64,000 nt of DNA from Christensenella sp. UBA2853 (GCA_002350845.1 DEFL01000062.1:2665-66664), one strand, 5' to 3'; shown: positions 26,412-35,212, counted from the stretch's first letter. A program made the numbers and translations. The notes: generated by a model from the sequence alone, not told the origin.

Positions 26412-26744
26412 CTATATGCCCTTGTCTTTCATTCTTTTCAGAGCCTCTTCCGCACCTTTGACTGCGGTCATCTCAACAAGCACATCCTTAAGTTCTGTCT
26501 CCAGTTCACGCATTCTTTTTTCTTTTCTCCAGGAAAGTTTAGGCAAATTGATTCCCCATTCTATCTGAGTTTCTGTCGCTCCTGCGTCTTTGAGTATTTC
26601 TTTCATTTCCTTCAATAGTTTTTCTCCTCTTTTATCCAGCTCACTCCAGTTTGATATCAATTTCTTTTTTAATGCTTCCTTATCAATGCGTCTTGAAGCA
26701 ATCGTTTCCATTACATGTTCTACGAATTGATCCATTTCATTCAT
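26412..26744 (-). CDS. Small helical protein of unknown function
   Basis: A 110-residue, charged, fully helical protein (NEMDQFVEHVMETIASRRID at the start; LSWRKEKRMRELETELKDVLVEM near residue 70) that would form coiled coils. No ribosome site is evident before ATG 26744, and no family is recognised. It lies between the ECF sigma gene and the candidate small RNA. The natural amino acid composition argues for a real gene, possibly shortened at the 5' end. Confidence 0.45.
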   Translation of the reverse strand: MNEMDQFVEHVMETIASRRIDKEALKKKLISNWSELDKRGEKLLKEMKEILKDAGATETQIEWGINLPKLSWRKEKRMRELETELKDVLVEMTAVKGAEEALKRMKDKGI

Positions 26745-26901
26745 TTTTGCTTTGCCCGCTTTCTCCGTAGGTCATTCTCGATACTTTTCCACATTGAATC
26801 TGATGTAACAAGATAAGATTCTTATATTGACGCTTTGGTGTACTTTCTTTCCTTCTTAACGTTGAAGTCCTTGCAAAGTTGTCTACGATCGGATACACCC
26901 C

Positions 26902-26969
26902 CAAAAAAACAAATATCACAGACTTGCCTGTGATACCTGATAGCAGGTTCATCAGTGCATGCCTATGAT
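26902..26969 (-). ncRNA. Candidate small RNA of about 65 nt
   Basis: A good leftward promoter at 26976-27003 is followed, 40-65 bases downstream, by the perfect hairpin TATCACAG / CTGTGATA (26914-26921 and 26928-26935) and TTTGTTTTTTT. No gene of useful size lies between. A second small hairpin (CTGAT...ATCAG) lies before it. The unit sits next to the truncated integrase. It could be an sRNA of the lost element or a decapitated leader. Confidence 0.4.
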
Positions 26970-26975
26970 ATTTAT

Positions 26976-27003
26976 ATTTTATCACACAGTATTTCGTTGT
27001 CAA
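26976..27003 (-). promoter_or_regulatory. Leftward promoter of the candidate small RNA
   Basis: TTGACA (26998-27003) and TAAAAT (26976-26981) on the minus strand with a 16-base spacer. From 26745 to 27172 there is otherwise no gene; this is the only clear signal in that stretch. Confidence 0.6.
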
Positions 27004-27172
27004 TTTTATTGGCCAATCAGCATACACAGCCAGAGTCATCATGAGGGTATGCATGGTAGAATAACTAACCTGTTTACAATACCATTTCGCCAAACGACAG
27101 AGTTGCAGCTTCCATCCCCGCTGGTAGAATAGAAAAATGCTTATCTCACTACCAGATCCGGAGGCGACATTC

Positions 27173-27571
27173 ATGACATTTCGCGATGCTTCCAAAGAAT
27201 TTGAACTTGACTGTAAGGTACGGCACTTGTCACCCAAAACACTTGGCAACTATACCAAACAGCTGCGGTATCTTGAAAACTACCTCTCCAGTGAGTTTTC
27301 AGTCCTGAACATCGAAGATGTGAAACCGGCACATATTAAGAGCTTTATGGCCAAGATGGATGATGCTGGCAGGAAGCCACAATACGGGAAGCCTGGCAGC
27401 CCACAGAAATGTGACAGTAAATCGAACGAGGGTTCTGTCGCATTTCTGAAAAGCAAAAAGGAATGTGCTTGCAATTTGGCACATTCCTTTTTTGCTTTTT
27501 CGGGTGGATTCCAGACCTGCTTTTTGTATTGCCGCAGATTGAATATCGGGCCTGTATCGGTTATAATATAA
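27173..27571 (+). pseudogene. Truncated tyrosine recombinase (integrase), N-terminal domain only
   Basis: The first 70 residues form the SAM-like core-binding domain of phage-type integrases: FRDASKEFELDCKVRHLSPK, TLGNYTKQLRYLENYL and LNIEDVKPAHIKSFMAKM. Homology ends at about 27382 (KPQY); the rest is out-of-family sequence that runs through a large hairpin to a stop at 27571. The catalytic R-H-R-Y domain is absent. GGAGG lies eight bases before ATG 27173. It is the relic of the element that probably used the tRNA at 23773. Confidence 0.8.
27447..27501. terminator. Long bidirectional hairpin terminator
   Basis: AAAAGCAAAAAGGAATGTGC on the left arm pairs almost perfectly over 20 bases with GCACATTCC followed by the T-rich arm; the loop is about ten bases. 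A and T runs on the arms give U-tracts in both directions. Confidence 0.7.
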
Positions 27572-27616
27572 GGGATTTCAGCCCTGTTTACAGTAAAGTA
27601 ATTGGAGGGCCTTCCT

Positions 27617-27725
27617 ATGAGCAAACTGCTTTCCTCCGATACCAGCTATCGGGATTGGATCCAGGAAGTCAGCAAGAGGTTCAGACAAAGCCAGATTCGT
27701 GCTGCTGTAAAGGTAAACGATGAGA
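27617..27725 (+). pseudogene. N-terminal fragment of a DUF1016 (YhcG-like) nuclease gene
   Basis: With a ribosome site (GGAGGG) before ATG 27617, the frame encodes SSDTSYRDWIQEVSKRFRQS and QIRAAVKVNDE. This is the usual start of DUF1016/YhcG proteins, whose C-terminal half is a PD-(D/E)XK nuclease. After KVNDE the sequence changes to unrelated, GC-rich DNA. About 36 of some 340 residues remain. The break marks the left edge of the GC-rich region that follows. Confidence 0.65.
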
Positions 27726-27827
27726 TCGCGTCGTTAACGAAGGCCGGCCGGATGTATCGGTGGAACGGCAGACCCTCCGGTCTGCGGACGGATCCCTGCA
27801 GCGGATCCGTACTTTCAGCTGACCGCC

Positions 27828-29186
27828 TCAGCGGGCGATTTTCCGGATCCATTTATTGCCCTTCATCCGGAAAGCGCACCATACGGTTTTGATGATATAA
27901 TCAATCTTCATGAAAAAATAAATCCAGAAGGGATCCAGATTCCAGACAAAGGCCGAAAGGTATCCCAGGGGAATGGACAGCAGCCAAAGGAAAATGATAT
28001 CTCCGAAAACCAGGAAGCGGGTGTCTCCCCCTCCGCGGAGAACCCCTTTGGTCAGCATGGACTGGGTTCCCTGAAAGACCACGGTCACCGCGACGGATTT
28101 CATCAGCTGGAAAGCGATTCGCCTAGTTTCCTCATTAATCTGATAGGCGCTGATCACTGCCGGGGAAATCAGCAGAATGACGCAGCTTGCCGCCAATCCC
28201 AGGAGAACGCTCAGGAACAGGAAGGTAAATCCCTGTCTTCTGGCCCGTTCCACATCCCCCTCCCCCAGGGTGTTGCCGGTCATGATGCTTCCTGAATTGG
28301 CAAAGCCCTGGTTCATGACGGTGGAAAGACGGACCACCATGGCCACGATGGAATTGGCTGCGACGAAGGAAGCGCTCATATGTCCCATGATCATGGATAC
28401 GGCGGAATTCCCCAGCCCAAGCAGAAAATCGGAAAGCACCACAGGGGCGCTGTATCTCCAGTATTCCGGCAGATACTCCCCGCATTTCTCCTTCAGATGC
28501 CGGAGGCGCAGGCCGATTTTCTGATCCCTGCGGAAGAGATAGAACAGCAGAACCCCGGTTTCCACCAGCCGGGCGATGACCGTGGCCAGCGCCGCACCGC
28601 GAATCTGCAGCTCCGGAAAGCCCAGTCTTCCGAAAATCAGCATCCAGTTGAAAAACAGGTTGGAAAAGAAGGAAATCACCGAGTTGATCAGGGGAAGGCG
28701 CACCTCCCGGACGGAACGGAGCACGATGGTCAGCGTCTGACTCAGCCCCGTCAGGAAAAAGGTCGGCGCCATGATCCGAAGATAAACGGCCCCGGCATCC
28801 AGCACCTGGCTGTCCGCCGTATAGATTCGCATGATCTCCCGGGGAAGCAGCAGCGCCGCCAGGAAGAAAATCAGGGAAAAAACCATGCTGATCCGGACCA
28901 TCAGCACCGTCGTTTTCCGGACCGCCTCCCGGTTTTCCGCTCCCCAGTACTGGGCCGTCAGCACCGCCGCGCCTCCGCCGATGCCCATGCAGAGGATCTG
29001 ATGAATGCCCACGAAACTGTTGGCCAGGGAGGAGCCGGAAAGCTGGATCTCTCCATACCTGCCCAGCATCATGGTGTCCAGCATATTCACCATGATGGTG
29101 ATCATGTTCTGGAGCACCACCGGAGCGGCCAGAACGGCGGCCGTCTGATAGAAGGCCCGGTCCCGGACAAGCCACTTCATTCTCAT
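27828..29186 (-). CDS. MATE-family multidrug/toxin efflux protein
   Basis: A 452-residue membrane protein with twelve predicted helices in two related bundles. Typical MATE stretches are present: LAAPVVLQNMITIMVNMLDTMMLGRYG near the start, GGGAAVLTAQYWGA, and in the second half NQGFANSGSIMTGNTLGEGD and RGGGDTRFLVFGDI. It exports cationic or amphipathic compounds using Na+ or H+ gradients. Start 29186 follows GAGGGGCGG; the longer frame from 29255 crosses an intergenic hairpin. It is the last gene of a leftward GC-rich operon with an importer and hydrolases. It may export a toxic product or the drug-like substrate itself. Confidence 0.93.
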   Translation of the reverse strand: MRMKWLVRDRAFYQTAAVLAAPVVLQNMITIMVNMLDTMMLGRYGEIQLSGSSLANSFVGIHQILCMGIGGGAAVLTAQYWGAENREAVRKTTVLMVRISMVFSLIFFLAALLLPREIMRIYTADSQVLDAGAVYLRIMAPTFFLTGLSQTLTIVLRSVREVRLPLINSVISFFSNLFFNWMLIFGRLGFPELQIRGAALATVIARLVETGVLLFYLFRRDQKIGLRLRHLKEKCGEYLPEYWRYSAPVVLSDFLLGLGNSAVSMIMGHMSASFVAANSIVAMVVRLSTVMNQGFANSGSIMTGNTLGEGDVERARRQGFTFLFLSVLLGLAASCVILLISPAVISAYQINEETRRIAFQLMKSVAVTVVFQGTQSMLTKGVLRGGGDTRFLVFGDIIFLWLLSIPLGYLSAFVWNLDPFWIYFFMKIDYIIKTVWCAFRMKGNKWIRKIAR

Positions 29187-29210
29187 GTTCCGCCCCTCTT
29201 TCCCCTTTTC

Positions 29211-29253
29211 TGCTGAAAAGCCGGGGTCTGCCCGGCCAAAGCGAACAGACCCC
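29211..29253 (-). terminator. Intercistronic hairpin between solute-binding and MATE genes
   Basis: GGGGTCTG (29246-29253 read leftward) pairs with CAGACCCC (29223-29230), followed by CGGCTTTTC. The U-tract is short. It may stabilise the abundant solute-binding protein mRNA and reduce MATE expression. Confidence 0.5.
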
Positions 29254-29280
29254 AACCTATATCCCTGATTCCGCGCTTCC

Positions 29281-30741
29281 TTACGGATTCATCACCGCAA
29301 GCCAGGCATCCAGCTGGGCCTGTTTTTCCGCAATGATGTCGTCCACGCCGTTGTTCTTCAGTTCCTCCTGGAACTGGGCCAGCATGGCGTCGTCTCCCAT
29401 GCCGAGCATCAGCGTGCCGAGATACTTGTCGCACACGTTGTTGCATCCCGCAATCTGGTCTTCGACCTCCACCGTATTGAAGCTGAAGCCGAAGGCCGGG
29501 CTCTTTCTGCAGGTTTCGTTGGATTCCCTGTACATATCATACAGTTCGGGCAGGTTCGGCGCCTGAGGCGCGGCGATCCAGCTGTTGGGCATGAATCCGG
29601 GAGGGGAGGCCCAGCCGACGTTGGTCATGGTGACGCCTTCCGGATAGACGAAGTTGCCTTCCTCCTGCAGGATGTAATGCTCTCCCTCGATGCCGTTGAT
29701 AATCAGGTTGGCCACATCCGAATCCGTATACAGCAGGTTCAGAAGCTGCATTGCTTCCGCCTTATGCTGGCTCTTTTCGGTGATGCACCAGGTAAATCCG
29801 GCCGCCATCGTGGTGGTGGCCCAGGGCTCCTTCTCCGCGGTTACACATCCCAGCGGGAAATTGTAGCTGCCGGAGCCGGTCATCAGAACGAATTCGGGGC
29901 TGATGTCGTCGGAGAAGGTCCCGAAGGAAACCTCTTCCCCGAAGAGGGCCTGGGTCGCGTTCTGGCCGTTGATCGCGTCCTTGACGAAGAAGCCGTTGTC
30001 CGCCCAGACGCGAGCCATTTCCAGATCCTTTTTGAAGAGATCCGTCTCGTAATAATTCACGATTTTGGGTTCCGCGTTGTCGTCCAGGATGATGCAGGCG
30101 TAGTAATTGTCGCTTCCCAGCGTATCCATGTTCGGCCAGAACCATTTTCCGCCGTATCCCGTGGAAATCATGGCCTTGTCCGGATAGGCCTTCTTGACCT
30201 TCAGCATCTCCTGGGTCAGAGTGTCATAGTCCACCACGTTCTCCGGCACGAAGCCCGCCTTATCCGCCCACTCCTTGTTATAGCGGAAGCAGTTGCGCTT
30301 GCTGATGGACTTGATGGCGGGGGTTCCGTAGACCTTTCCGTCCACCATGACCGTGCTGATATAGGGGCTGATCAGCTCCCGGGTTTCCTTGCCGTATTCC
30401 TCCAGCAGGTCATCCAGGCAGGCAATCGCCTCTGAATCCGCTCCGGCCGCCAGGGACATGGCCCCGAACATGTTGAATAGGTCCACGCTGCCGTCGGCCA
30501 CGGCCAGCTTCACCAGATTGCTGTAGTTGCCGTAATCAAAGGGAACGATTTCCACCTTGAAGGAATACCCCTTCGCCTCCAGGAGTTCGTCCAGCCTGGC
30601 CTCCACCTTTTCGCGGTCTCTCAGGTCGCTGAATACAATGCATGTATTCATCCGGACGGTCACCTTATCCTCCGCGGACGCCATCGGCAGGATGGAGACC
30701 AGGAGAATCAGGCACAGGATCATGGATAACCATTTTTTCAT
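29281..30741 (-). CDS. ABC transporter extracellular solute-binding protein (oligosaccharide type)
   Basis: A 486-residue exported protein of the LplA/YtcQ-like family (family 1 binding proteins with a C-terminal DUF3502-like part). The signal peptide KKWLSMILCLILLVSILPMASA is followed by ED and has a type I cleavage site. It has no lipobox cysteine at the cleavage site, although a Gram-positive binding protein would normally be lipid-anchored. Two alpha/beta lobes follow (YGTPAIKSISKRNCFRYNKEWADK in the hinge region). GGGAGGT precedes the ATG. It works with the permeases at 31708 and 32605. Substrate unknown; relatives bind plant oligosaccharides. Confidence 0.9.
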   Translation of the reverse strand: MKKWLSMILCLILLVSILPMASAEDKVTVRMNTCIVFSDLRDREKVEARLDELLEAKGYSFKVEIVPFDYGNYSNLVKLAVADGSVDLFNMFGAMSLAAGADSEAIACLDDLLEEYGKETRELISPYISTVMVDGKVYGTPAIKSISKRNCFRYNKEWADKAGFVPENVVDYDTLTQEMLKVKKAYPDKAMISTGYGGKWFWPNMDTLGSDNYYACIILDDNAEPKIVNYYETDLFKKDLEMARVWADNGFFVKDAINGQNATQALFGEEVSFGTFSDDISPEFVLMTGSGSYNFPLGCVTAEKEPWATTTMAAGFTWCITEKSQHKAEAMQLLNLLYTDSDVANLIINGIEGEHYILQEEGNFVYPEGVTMTNVGWASPPGFMPNSWIAAPQAPNLPELYDMYRESNETCRKSPAFGFSFNTVEVEDQIAGCNNVCDKYLGTLMLGMGDDAMLAQFQEELKNNGVDDIIAEKQAQLDAWLAVMNP

Positions 30742-30817
30742 TTTGGAATGACCTCCCTTTCTTGATTTATAACATCTTCCGCATCCGGAAGACTGTTACG
30801 GAATCATGCCGCCGGAT

Positions 30818-31711
30818 TCATTCCGGCGAACTGAGCACCAGCGCCCATACCTTGTTGTCAAGCCCGTGATCCCCCTGACGGATCCGCTCGATCGTCTCCT
30901 GAGAGGGAGGCGCGTCCGGCGGAAAGCAGACCCTGGCGTTCGGGTCAATCGGATTGGGCAGCGGGATTCCAGTTTCGAAAACCGCGGTCTCCGCCGTATG
31001 GACCGCCTTCCGGATGAATTCATGATCAAAGGGCTCGATATAATGCCCGCTCAGGATCTGCTCGAAGGGCAGGGCGTCCAGCTTCTTCAGCCCTTCGATA
31101 AACTTTTTCCTTCCGGCGGAACCCCGGCCGAAACAGAGGGTGCAGGCGAAAACCGCGTCTCCGGTATAGAGGATTTTCTTCTCCTCCAGGTAATAGGCCC
31201 GGCCCCCGAGAGAATGGCCCGATATGGCGAAAACGCTCAGATGCAGGCCGCCGAGGTCGAATCTTTCCCCTTCCTCGCAGGGAACCAGCTCCCCCGCTCC
31301 CCGGTTCAGATATTCCTCCCTGTCCATTCCCGCCACGGATTCCGGCCCGAGCCGGGCGATCCGATCGTCCCAGCTGTGAACCCGGAAGGCGGCATAATTG
31401 CTCTTTCGGGCGGCTTCGATATCCTCGCGGCCCATATGCACCGGCAGTCCGAAGGGGGCGTTGCCTCCCACATGATCCACATGGCAGTGGGTATTGAACA
31501 GAAGCAGCGGCTTCTCCGTCAGCTTCCGCACCGCCGCCGGCAGATCCCCGAAGCCGAAGCCGGTATCGATCACCGCGGCCTTTTCGCTGCCGATGATCAG
31601 TTCCGTATTGCAGTATTGCCGGTCCACCAGAATCCTGTACACCCCGTCGGTTACCTTCAGATAGCTGAACGTGGAGTCCAGCGGAACCTGATTCTTCAGA
31701 TCCAGATTCAT
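30818..31711 (-). CDS. Metallo-beta-lactamase-fold hydrolase
   Basis: A 297-residue cytoplasmic enzyme with the MBL metal motif THCHVDHVGG near residue 73 (HxHxDH variant HCHVDH), the later ligands GHSLGGRAYY near residue 163, TGDAVF near residue 182 and GHYIEPFD near residue 220. Such enzymes hydrolyse lactones, thioesters, phosphodiesters or sulfate esters. The start codon overlaps the stop of the permease at 31708 by four bases (ATGA). Its place between transporter genes and downstream of a carboxylesterase suggests that it cleaves the imported compound. Lactonase activity is one possibility, not shown by sequence. Confidence 0.88.
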   Translation of the reverse strand: MNLDLKNQVPLDSTFSYLKVTDGVYRILVDRQYCNTELIIGSEKAAVIDTGFGFGDLPAAVRKLTEKPLLLFNTHCHVDHVGGNAPFGLPVHMGREDIEAARKSNYAAFRVHSWDDRIARLGPESVAGMDREEYLNRGAGELVPCEEGERFDLGGLHLSVFAISGHSLGGRAYYLEEKKILYTGDAVFACTLCFGRGSAGRKKFIEGLKKLDALPFEQILSGHYIEPFDHEFIRKAVHTAETAVFETGIPLPNPIDPNARVCFPPDAPPSQETIERIRQGDHGLDNKVWALVLSSPE

Positions 31712-32589
31712 CCCTTAACACCTCCAATGACAATTCCCTTGATAAAGCCTTTCTGGAAAAATGGATAGACGAGAAGCATCGGTAGCATCGCAAAGACGGA
31801 AATCGCCATCCGGGCCCCGACGCTGGGAATATTCATCCCCTGCTTGAAGAGCTCGTCCGCCGTGCTGTTCTTCAGGGCGTCCGCGGAGGACTGAATCCGG
31901 TTCAGCAGATTCTGAATCGTGAACAGATCCGTCCGGCGGACCAGGTAATACAGCCCGTTCTGCCAGTCGTTCCAGTAGGCCAGGCCGCTCATAAACCCCA
32001 CCGTCGCCAAAATCGGGAGGGACATGGGGATCACGATGCGGAAAAAGATGCAGCTCTGGGACGCCCCGTCGATTTCGCCGGCGTCCAGGATCTCCCTGGG
32101 GATATTGGTGGTCAGATACGTTCGGACCAGAATCACCGAAAATCCGTTCATCAGCAGCCCGGGAACGATCAGCGCCCAGATCGTATCCTTGATATGAAAG
32201 GTCTGGGAATACACCAGGTAGGTCGGAATCAGTCCGCCGTTGAACAGCATGGTGAAGAAAATAAAGAAGGAGAAAAATCCCCGTCCGGGCAGCTCGGGCT
32301 TCGACAGCGGATATGCCAGCAGCGTAGTGATCAGAATGCTGCAGGCCGTGCCCGCAAAGGTCACCACGAAGGACAGCAGATAGGCCCGCAGCAGCTGATC
32401 CTTGGACGTCAGCAGATATCGGTAGGCATCCAGGCTGATTTCCGACGGGAAGAGGGAATAGCCATAGAGATACAGCGCCTTCTCCGACGTAAAGGAGGAG
32501 GTAACGACCAGAATCAGCGGAACGACGCAGAGCAGGGAAAGCAGGATCAGAATGATCAGGGCAGCCCGCTCCAGTCCTTTGCTTCTCAC
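31708..32589 (-). CDS. ABC transporter permease (YtcP/LplC-type)
   Basis: A 293-residue inner membrane protein with six helices. The EAA loop that docks on the ATPase reads DAGEIDGASQSCIFFRIVIPMSLPIL near residue 190. N-terminal VPLILVVTSSFTSE and C-terminal FQKGFIKGIVIGGVKG are typical of the carbohydrate-uptake MalG-like branch. It starts at GTG 32589 behind GGGGGGAG. It pairs with the permease at 32605 and the binding protein at 29281. There is no ATP-binding subunit in the operon, so a shared MsmX-type ATPase elsewhere probably energises it. Confidence 0.92.
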   Translation of the reverse strand: MRSKGLERAALIILILLSLLCVVPLILVVTSSFTSEKALYLYGYSLFPSEISLDAYRYLLTSKDQLLRAYLLSFVVTFAGTACSILITTLLAYPLSKPELPGRGFFSFFIFFTMLFNGGLIPTYLVYSQTFHIKDTIWALIVPGLLMNGFSVILVRTYLTTNIPREILDAGEIDGASQSCIFFRIVIPMSLPILATVGFMSGLAYWNDWQNGLYYLVRRTDLFTIQNLLNRIQSSADALKNSTADELFKQGMNIPSVGARMAISVFAMLPMLLVYPFFQKGFIKGIVIGGVKG

Positions 32590-32604
32590 GTGTCTCCCCC
32601 CCTC

Positions 32605-33540
32605 TCAGAACAGCGCGCTCTCAGCTTCGATCCGGCGGACGACGGCGTTGGCCGTCAGCACGCAGACGAAGCCGGCAATCGACTGGATGAAGCCTGCCGC
32701 GGACGCCCGGCCCAGATTGTTCTCCTCCATCAGCCCCCTGTATACATAGGTATCGATGGTGCAGGTGGTGTTGTACAGCATGCCCGAATTCATCGGCACC
32801 TGATAGAAGAGGCCGAAATCCGAATAGAAGATATGCCCGATGGAGAAAAGGGTCAACGTAATGATGACATGCTTGAGCAGCGGCAGCGTAATTCTGAAGA
32901 TGCACTGGAACTTGTTGGCGCCGTCCACCAGCGCCGCCTCATACAGCGCCCCATCGAAGCCGACGATGGTCGCGTAATAGATGATGCTGCTGTAGCCGAA
33001 TGATTTCCACAGATAGACCGCGGTGATGATATACGGCCAGTACTTATCCTCCGTATACCAGGAGACCGGAGCAATCCCAAGGGGCCTCAGAATGGAGCCG
33101 TTGATCATGCCGTATTCCCCTCCGAAGAGGGCGTAGACGATATAGGCAATGATCACATAGCTCATCAGGTGCGGAATCAGGATCAGGGTCTGAAAGGTCT
33201 GCTGCATCCGCTTGCTCCGCAGCTCATTCAGCAGGATCGCCACTGCAATGGAAAGCACCGTTCCGAGCACGATGAAGGCCAGGTTATACAGCAGGGTGTT
33301 CCGCAGGAGCAGCGACAGATCCCGGCTGTTGACCAGGAAGGTGAAATTCTTTACGCCCACCCAGGGGCTTCCCCATACGCCTTTGGTATACTTGAATTTT
33401 TCAAAGGCCATCATCAGCCCCGGCATGGGCATATAGTTGTTGATCACCAGATAAACCAGCCCCGGAACCATCATCACATAAAGCGGAAGAAAGCGCTTCA
33501 GGGGAAGCTTTTTCCGGAGCGGTTTCATTTTCATCGTCAT
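32605..33540 (-). CDS. ABC transporter permease (LplB/YtcO-type)
   Basis: A 311-residue six-helix MalF-like permease with a basic N-terminus (KMKPLRKKLPLKRFLPLYVMM) and the EAA loop EAALVDGANKFQCIFRITLPLL near residue 207. The conserved GSPWVGVKNFTFL and LLRNTLLYN stretches mark the LplB branch, whose members take up oligosaccharides such as pectin breakdown products. GGGAGG lies eight bases before the ATG. The stop is 15 bases before the partner permease start. It follows the carboxylesterase gene closely, so the operon order is esterase, permease, permease, MBL, binding protein, MATE. Confidence 0.92.
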   Translation of the reverse strand: MTMKMKPLRKKLPLKRFLPLYVMMVPGLVYLVINNYMPMPGLMMAFEKFKYTKGVWGSPWVGVKNFTFLVNSRDLSLLLRNTLLYNLAFIVLGTVLSIAVAILLNELRSKRMQQTFQTLILIPHLMSYVIIAYIVYALFGGEYGMINGSILRPLGIAPVSWYTEDKYWPYIITAVYLWKSFGYSSIIYYATIVGFDGALYEAALVDGANKFQCIFRITLPLLKHVIITLTLFSIGHIFYSDFGLFYQVPMNSGMLYNTTCTIDTYVYRGLMEENNLGRASAAGFIQSIAGFVCVLTANAVVRRIEAESALF

Positions 33541-33559
33541 GATGAAAGCCTCCCTGCCC

Positions 33560-35125
33560 TCATTTCAAGCCGTGGGAAACGGCGAAAGCATCCAGCAGCA
33601 CTTTCATGACCGGGGAGGGATCGGCCTTTGTCCGCTCCGCTGTTTCTCCGAATTCCATCCGCCAGGGCGTATCCTCGCCAAGCCTGGGCCAGTTTGGAAG
33701 CATTTTCCCGTCGGTGCCCATCCCGTTGGGATCCCCCGTTCTCATGAAGTTCGCCCAGTAGTCGCACATCTGCCGGGACAGATCGTAATGCTTTCCGGTG
33801 AATACCCGCCAGCACTTGGCCAGATTCTCAAAATAGAACCAGATATCGCTGGAATGGAAGCAGCCGGGATGGTCCCAACCGGGAATCTCCGCCGAGAAGC
33901 GGCCCATCCAGACCGGGCTCTCCAGGGATTTCGCCATGGCATGCCCCGCCATTTCGATTCCGGAGACCGCCGCCGCATCCAGAATGGCTTCCGGATCCTC
34001 CAGCCCCTCAAACAGCTTCAGGAAAGCGTTCCGATCCAGGCCTTCCAGGCCGGCCGCCAGCTTTTCCAGGTCCTCCCTGGACTTCAGATTCCGGGGCCGC
34101 ATGATCATCTCGATATCCGTCGAAGTCATGAACACGGGACAGTCAATATGTCCGGGCTGGAGGAACCATTCATAGGCGGGGCCGTTCATATACACGCCGT
34201 CGATCACAGAATCAAACCAGTGGGGCGGCATCTGATTGGCCGCTTCCAGAATCGCCTCCGCCGGGATCTTCCGGGCTTCCTCGATCGTGCGGACCCCCAG
34301 CTTTTCCAGGAAGACCTTTCCGTGTTCCTCTCCGCCGGCCAGATCCGTTCCGAAGATGAATTTCGGCGCATAGGCTGGAATGAAAACCGCGCTTTCCAGC
34401 ACCGCCCGCCGGAACAGCCCCCGGTTGGCCGGATTGGCCAGATGCACGCAGACGCTCATGCCGCCGGAGGACTGACCGCCGATCGTGATATTCCCCGGAT
34501 CCCCGCCGAAGGCCGCGATATTCCGTTTGACCCATTTCATCGCAAACTGCTGATCCAGGAAGCCGAAATTGGCGGGCGCGGAGGGATCCTCCCGGGTCAG
34601 ATCCGGATGGCTCAGGAATCCGAATGCGTTCAGCCGGTAATTCACCGTGACCACGACCACCCCGCGGCGGGCGATTCTCTCTCCGTCAAATTCCATCTCC
34701 GCTGTGTTGCCGACCTGCAGTCCGCCCCCGAAGAACCAGACGAAGACCGGCAGATTCCCGGGTCTCTTCACGGGATCGTCCTCATGCTTCCTGTACTGTT
34801 CCGCATCCCCGACCGCGTATCCGTCGGCCGGCGCCCAGACGTTCAAATACAGGCAGTCCTCGCTCATGGGCAAATCAAAGTCCACCGCCCATTCCCGGGA
34901 CCAGAAATTGTCCCGCCCCGGCTTTCCCTTATCCTGCATGGAGATCGGGCCGAATTCGTAAGCCTTCAGCTCCCCTTCCCAGTCCTGGCAGGGCTGAGGC
35001 GCGCGCCAGCGGTTTTCGCCCATGGGCGGAGCCGCGAAAGGAATCCCCTTGAAGCTGGTAATCCGGGGATCCGAAGCCGGAAGGCCCCTGATCAGGCCGT
35101 TTTCTGTGCGTACAACACGGTTCAT
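33560..35125 (-). CDS. Type B carboxylesterase (para-nitrobenzyl esterase-like)
   Basis: A 521-residue alpha/beta-hydrolase of the carboxylesterase B family. SEDCLYLNVWAP near residue 88 and the nucleophile elbow GGQSSGGMS near residue 211 (Ser) are diagnostic; GGGLQVG supplies the oxyanion hole, and FHSSDIWFYFENL near residue 427 carries the likely catalytic His. It has no signal peptide, so it acts on imported esters inside the cell. It is first in the leftward operon, behind a perfect promoter. An esterase with oligosaccharide-type permeases suggests a substrate such as acylated or feruloylated oligosaccharides. This is inference. Confidence 0.93.
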   Translation of the reverse strand: MNRVVRTENGLIRGLPASDPRITSFKGIPFAAPPMGENRWRAPQPCQDWEGELKAYEFGPISMQDKGKPGRDNFWSREWAVDFDLPMSEDCLYLNVWAPADGYAVGDAEQYRKHEDDPVKRPGNLPVFVWFFGGGLQVGNTAEMEFDGERIARRGVVVVTVNYRLNAFGFLSHPDLTREDPSAPANFGFLDQQFAMKWVKRNIAAFGGDPGNITIGGQSSGGMSVCVHLANPANRGLFRRAVLESAVFIPAYAPKFIFGTDLAGGEEHGKVFLEKLGVRTIEEARKIPAEAILEAANQMPPHWFDSVIDGVYMNGPAYEWFLQPGHIDCPVFMTSTDIEMIMRPRNLKSREDLEKLAAGLEGLDRNAFLKLFEGLEDPEAILDAAAVSGIEMAGHAMAKSLESPVWMGRFSAEIPGWDHPGCFHSSDIWFYFENLAKCWRVFTGKHYDLSRQMCDYWANFMRTGDPNGMGTDGKMLPNWPRLGEDTPWRMEFGETAERTKADPSPVMKVLLDAFAVSHGLK

Positions 35126-35149
35126 ATACTAACCTCTCCTGTTATTGAT

Positions 35150-35161
35150 ATTTTGCAAAAT
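35150..35161. promoter_or_regulatory. Operator candidate for the LacI regulator
   Basis: The palindrome ATTTTGCAAAAT lies about 25 bases downstream of the operon -10 box and before the esterase ribosome site. Its TTTGCA half-site recurs around the lacI promoter. Confidence 0.5.
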
Positions 35162-35183
35162 CGTTTTTGCTTTTTCTGACTTT

Positions 35184-35212
35184 ATTATATCCACAATCCC
35201 GCCCGCTGTCAA
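35184..35212 (-). promoter_or_regulatory. Consensus SigA promoter of the esterase-transporter operon
   Basis: On the minus strand TTGACA (35207-35212) and TATAAT (35184-35189) are both perfect consensus hexamers with a 17-base spacer, about 60 bases from the esterase start. Confidence 0.88.

Noticed and set aside
26737..27249. Leftward 170-codon frame opposite the integrase relic
   Set aside because: It crosses the promoter-hairpin unit and is antisense to the integrase N-terminus, without a ribosome site or protein-like pattern.
33539..35179. 546-codon open frame opposite the carboxylesterase
   Set aside because: Long antisense frames are common in GC-rich genes; the composition is His/Pro/Arg-rich and lacks any family motif.
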